A stretch of 61,082 nt of DNA from Acidimicrobiales bacterium (GTDB lineage: Bacteria; Actinomycetota; Acidimicrobiia; Acidimicrobiales; Iamiaceae), in NCBI GenBank assembly GCA_030448105.1, contig JAUJNP010000004.1, positions 30,959-92,040 of the forward strand, read 5' to 3'. The translations under genes were made by a program, and so were the position numbers. Numbering within the stretch: position 1 is the stretch's first letter; each line of letters opens with the position of its first letter. Under the pieces are notes generated by a model that ran no database searches, was not told the origin of the DNA, and was given only the letters and a program-made list of their open reading frames with translations. This document shows positions 58,859-61,082 of this stretch, piece after piece.

Positions 58859-59326
58859 TCAGCGCTGGGACACGGTGACAGAGCGGATGGTGTCGCCGAC
58901 GGCGATCGACTGGGCCACCTCGATGCCGCGCGTCACGTAGCCGAAGAGGTTGTAGAGCGGCTGGAGCTTGGTGCGGCAGTCGTCGATGCAGATGAAGAAC
59001 TGGGAGCCGTTGGTGTCGGGCCCGGCGTTGGCCATGGCCACCGCCCCCAGGGTGTACTCGCCCTTGACCGGCTCGTCGGCGAACTTGTAGCCGGGACCGC
59101 CCCGGCCGGTGCCTTCCGGGTCGCCTCCCTGGATGACGAAGCCGGGCACGACCCGGTGGAACGTGAGCCCGTCGTAGAAGCCGGCCCGGGCCTGGGTCAC
59201 GAAGTGGTTCACCGTGGTCGGGGCCAGGCTGGGATCGAGGTCCATCACTATCTGGCCCTTGTCGGTGTCGAGGGTCACCTCATAGGTGGTGGAGGTGTCG
59301 ATCTGCATGTCGGGGGGCTTGGCCAT
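58859..59326 (-). CDS. Peptidyl-prolyl cis-trans isomerase, cyclophilin type
   Basis: A 155-residue cyclophilin catalysing cis-trans isomerisation of prolyl bonds. The core is intact: GLTFHRVVPGFVIQGGDPEG (the active-site FHR...FVIQGGD segment, about residues 52-71) and GSQFFICIDDC with the QFF triad. NLFGYVTRGIEVAQSI replaces the usual VFGKV segment. There is no signal peptide or membrane anchor, so it is cytoplasmic, as for the single-domain PpiA/PpiB type of actinobacteria. The N-terminus is short and begins at ATG 59326. Its stop is at 58859, next to the terminator-like palindrome. Confidence 0.95.
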   Translation of the reverse strand: MAKPPDMQIDTSTTYEVTLDTDKGQIVMDLDPSLAPTTVNHFVTQARAGFYDGLTFHRVVPGFVIQGGDPEGTGRGGPGYKFADEPVKGEYTLGAVAMANAGPDTNGSQFFICIDDCRTKLQPLYNLFGYVTRGIEVAQSIAVGDTIRSVTVSQR

Positions 59327-59360
59327 CGGGCCATGTTCGCACGTGAGGGCACGGCGTCGT

Positions 59361-59954
59361 TCAACCGGCGGGCACAGCCAGACCGGGGACGGCGCGCCGC
59401 AGGCCGGGCTCGAGCAGGCGGCACACCGTGTCCATCACCAACTCACCGTCGGTGCGCTCCTCGAGCCAGTCGACGGCGGCGACCTCCAACATGCCGGACA
59501 CGGCCCGGGCGGTGATGCGGGCCTCCTCGTCGTCGCCCCACAGCGCGGCCAGGCGCTCGGCCCGGTTGCGCCGGGCGGCCCGCACGGCGGGATGCTGCAC
59601 CGCGCCGGTGGTGCCCAGCAGGCCGCCCATGGCCCCGTTGGCCCGGGCGAACTCGAGGTAGGCCAGCACCAGCGGGCGCAGCTGCTCGGCCGGCGCCAGG
59701 CCCGGGTCGAGCGCCGCCAGGAGCGAGTCGTCGAGGCGCCGAAGGGCCCGGGCGTACACCGCCGCCACCAGGCCGTTGCGGTCACCGAAGTAGTTGTAGA
59801 GCAAGGCGCGCGAGACGTCGGCGGCGGCGGCCACCGCCTCGAAGGTGACGTCGGTTGGAGCCCGGCCACGGAACACCGCCTCGGCGGCGTCGAGGATCAG
59901 CTCCCGGCGTACCTCGGGTTCCAACCGCGTCCTGGATCGAGCGGTCCGGCTCAC
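59361..59954 (-). CDS. TetR/AcrR-family transcriptional regulator
   Basis: A 197-residue one-component repressor. Residues ~15-65 are the TetR DNA-binding domain (RRELILDAAEAVF, then TFEAVAAAADVSRALLYNYF, the recognition helix and the usual YNYFGDRNGLV end). The C-terminal ~130 residues are the helical ligand-binding and dimer domain (LLGTTGAVQHPAVRAARR), with no identifiable ligand. The GTG start overlaps a palindromic stretch (59952-59964) that is a candidate operator for self-regulation. It is transcribed in the same direction as the cyclophilin gene, 34 bases upstream of it. The ABC transporter gene lies 148 bases further upstream, so its target is unknown. Confidence 0.9.
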   Translation of the reverse strand: MSRTARSRTRLEPEVRRELILDAAEAVFRGRAPTDVTFEAVAAAADVSRALLYNYFGDRNGLVAAVYARALRRLDDSLLAALDPGLAPAEQLRPLVLAYLEFARANGAMGGLLGTTGAVQHPAVRAARRNRAERLAALWGDDEEARITARAVSGMLEVAAVDWLEERTDGELVMDTVCRLLEPGLRRAVPGLAVPAG

Positions 59955-59983
59955 CGGTGCACCGTCGCCGTCCGTGGACCACG
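59955..59983. promoter_or_regulatory. Palindromes before tetR, candidate operator
   Basis: cggtgcaccg (59955-59964) is a perfect 10-base palindrome next to the tetR start, and cgtgg-a-ccacg (59973-59983) is a second one 9 bases upstream. Two neighbouring palindromes upstream of a TetR gene fit an autoregulatory operator, but no target site is known. Confidence 0.35.
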
Positions 59984-60102
59984 AGCACGGTCACGGTTCG
60001 CGATGCCCCCATGAGCGCCGCCCAGGACCGGCGGGCAGACGCCGTGCTGATGGTTCGCTCGCCCTTCGGGCTCCCTCACGGCACCTCCCGGCGGTGGGCG
60101 CC

Positions 60103-61082
60103 TCAGACGGTCGGCGCCGCCTGGGTCTGGAGGGCACCCACCGACTCAGTGGGCGCGGCCGTGTCGCCGATGAGGGGGAAGTGGCACGCCACGTACTGAC
60201 CGGAGTCGATCTCCCGCATGAGCGGCTCTTCCTCGGCGCAGCGCTCCTCGGCCCGTGGGCAGCGGGTGCGGAACCGGCACCCGCTCGGCGGGTTCACCGG
60301 GGAGGGCAGGTCACCGCTGAGGGTGGGCTGCTCGTGAGGCCGCACCGTGGGGTCGGGCACGGGGATGGCATCGAGCAGGGCCCCCGTGTAGGGGTGGGCG
60401 GGCTGGGCGTAGAGCTGGTCGGGGGGCGCCACCTCGCACAGCTTGCCGAGGTACATCACCGCCACCCGGTCGCTGATGTTCTTCACCACGGCGAGGTCGT
60501 GGGCGATGAAGATCAGGGTGAGCTGGTAGCGGGCCTTCATGTCCTCGAGCAGGTTCAGGATCTGGGCCTGGATCGACACGTCGAGGGCCGACACCGGCTC
60601 GTCGCAGATGATGAGCTTGGGATCGGTGATTACCGCCCGGGCGATGGAGATGCGCTGGCGCTGGCCGCCGGAGAACTGGTGGGGCCGGCGGCCCTTGGCC
60701 GTGTCCGGGTCGAGGCCGACGGTGCCGAGCGCCTCGTCCACCTTGGCCAGCTGCACCGACTTGTCGCCGATGCCCCAGATCCGCAGGCCCTCGGCCACGA
60801 TGTCCTCGACCCGGCGGCGCGGGTTCAGCGACGAGATCGGGTCCTGGAAGATCATCTGGACGTTGCTGCGCAACCGCCGCAGATCGGTCCCGTGCAGGCT
60901 GGCCAGGTCGGTGCCCTCGAAGATCACCCGCCCCGACGTCGGCGGAGGCAGCTGCATGATCGCCTTGCCGGTGGTGGACTTGCCGCACCCGGACTCGCCC
61001 ACCAGGCCGAGGGTCTCGCCGCTCTTCACGTCGATGCTGATGTCGCTGACGGCGTTGACCGTGCCCCGGCTGGAGCGGAACT
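60103..61082 (-). CDS. Oligopeptide/dipeptide ABC transporter ATP-binding protein (5' end outside window)
   Basis: The ATPase subunit of an OppF/DppF-type peptide importer, in the cytoplasm on the inner face. The frame is open to the window edge, so about the first 20-30 residues are missing. Visible are Walker A GESGCGKST, Q-loop QMIFQDPISSLNPRR, signature FSGGQRQRISIARAV, Walker B LIICDEPVSALD and the H-loop FIAHDLAVV. The C-terminal oligo_HPY extension (AHPYTGALLDAIPVPDP, then the cysteine-rich GCRFRTRCPRAEERC) is typical of OppD/OppF. The upstream genes of the operon lie outside the window. About 148 bases separate its stop from the tetR start, including a TTC-loop hairpin near 60060 that may be its terminator. 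Confidence 0.95.
   Translation of the reverse strand, partial: FRSSRGTVNAVSDISIDVKSGETLGLVGESGCGKSTTGKAIMQLPPPTSGRVIFEGTDLASLHGTDLRRLRSNVQMIFQDPISSLNPRRRVEDIVAEGLRIWGIGDKSVQLAKVDEALGTVGLDPDTAKGRRPHQFSGGQRQRISIARAVITDPKLIICDEPVSALDVSIQAQILNLLEDMKARYQLTLIFIAHDLAVVKNISDRVAVMYLGKLCEVAPPDQLYAQPAHPYTGALLDAIPVPDPTVRPHEQPTLSGDLPSPVNPPSGCRFRTRCPRAEERCAEEEPLMREIDSGQYVACHFPLIGDTAAPTESVGALQTQAAPTV

Noticed and set aside
59855..60199. Small plus-strand frame between tetR and the ABC gene
   Set aside because: It overlaps the real minus-strand genes at both ends and has no ribosome site or recognisable sequence.
1..61082. tRNA, rRNA, transposase, integrase or prophage genes
   Set aside because: None was recognised on either strand; the window has no gap above 150 bases large enough to hide one, apart from sites listed as features.

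Overview
This is a very GC-rich, densely packed bacterial window, almost certainly from an actinobacterium and most likely from Acidimicrobiia or a close relative; the class is inferred. The evidence is the secD-secF-apt-rel order at the left edge, abundant GTG/TTG starts with 4-base stop/start overlaps, homologues of the mycobacterial arabinosyltransferases AftB and AftD, and many leaderless promoters of the form TANNNT followed 6-9 bases later by the start codon.

Layout. (1) 1-5204: housekeeping block on the plus strand: 3' part of secD, secF, apt and a (p)ppGpp synthetase/hydrolase gene whose frame is broken several times. (2) 5058-8827, minus strand: a VOC-fold protein, an Erm(37)-like rRNA methyltransferase, a DUF2510/DUF4328 membrane protein and a membrane GGDEF-EAL protein. 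(3) 8883-56655: about 48 kb almost wholly devoted to cell-envelope glycans. It includes a GT4-AftD-HAD phosphatase operon (15267 to 8883), a methyltransferase, two GT2-methyltransferase fusions, an operon of a small protein, GMC oxidoreductase, two SDR epimerases and three polytopic glycosyltransferase-like proteins (28709 to 19844), AftB, two acyltransferase-3 proteins, a membrane-embedded spermidine-synthase-like protein (frame broken), a YLDxGSGS small protein-methyltransferase-sulfatase-like-GT operon, a polyprenol-phosphate-mannose synthase, a UDP-galactopyranose-mutase-like flavoprotein and several GT39-like enzymes. (4) 56735-61082: a small conserved protein, an AlkA-type glycosylase, an unknown protein, a cyclophilin, a TetR regulator and the 3' part of an oligopeptide ABC ATPase gene.

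How the genes may work together: the cytoplasmic GT2/GT4 enzymes, the Ppm1-like enzyme and the SDR/flavin enzymes could make nucleotide- or polyprenol-linked sugars. About a dozen polytopic GT-C-like proteins (AftB, AftD, three GT39-like proteins, a family of three or four paralogues, a pair of paralogues and others) could then polymerise and decorate an arabinose-containing surface glycan outside the membrane. Acyltransferases and a sulfatase/LtaS-fold enzyme would modify it. The existence of such an arabinan-like polymer is an inference from gene content.

Quality caveat: frame breaks cluster in three genes (rel near 3000-4380, an acyltransferase near 39490, and the spermidine-synthase-like gene at 42470-43520). 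Most fall at G or C runs and some are mutually compensating. They look more like consensus errors than real decay, except for a genuine truncated gene relic at 38257-38396.
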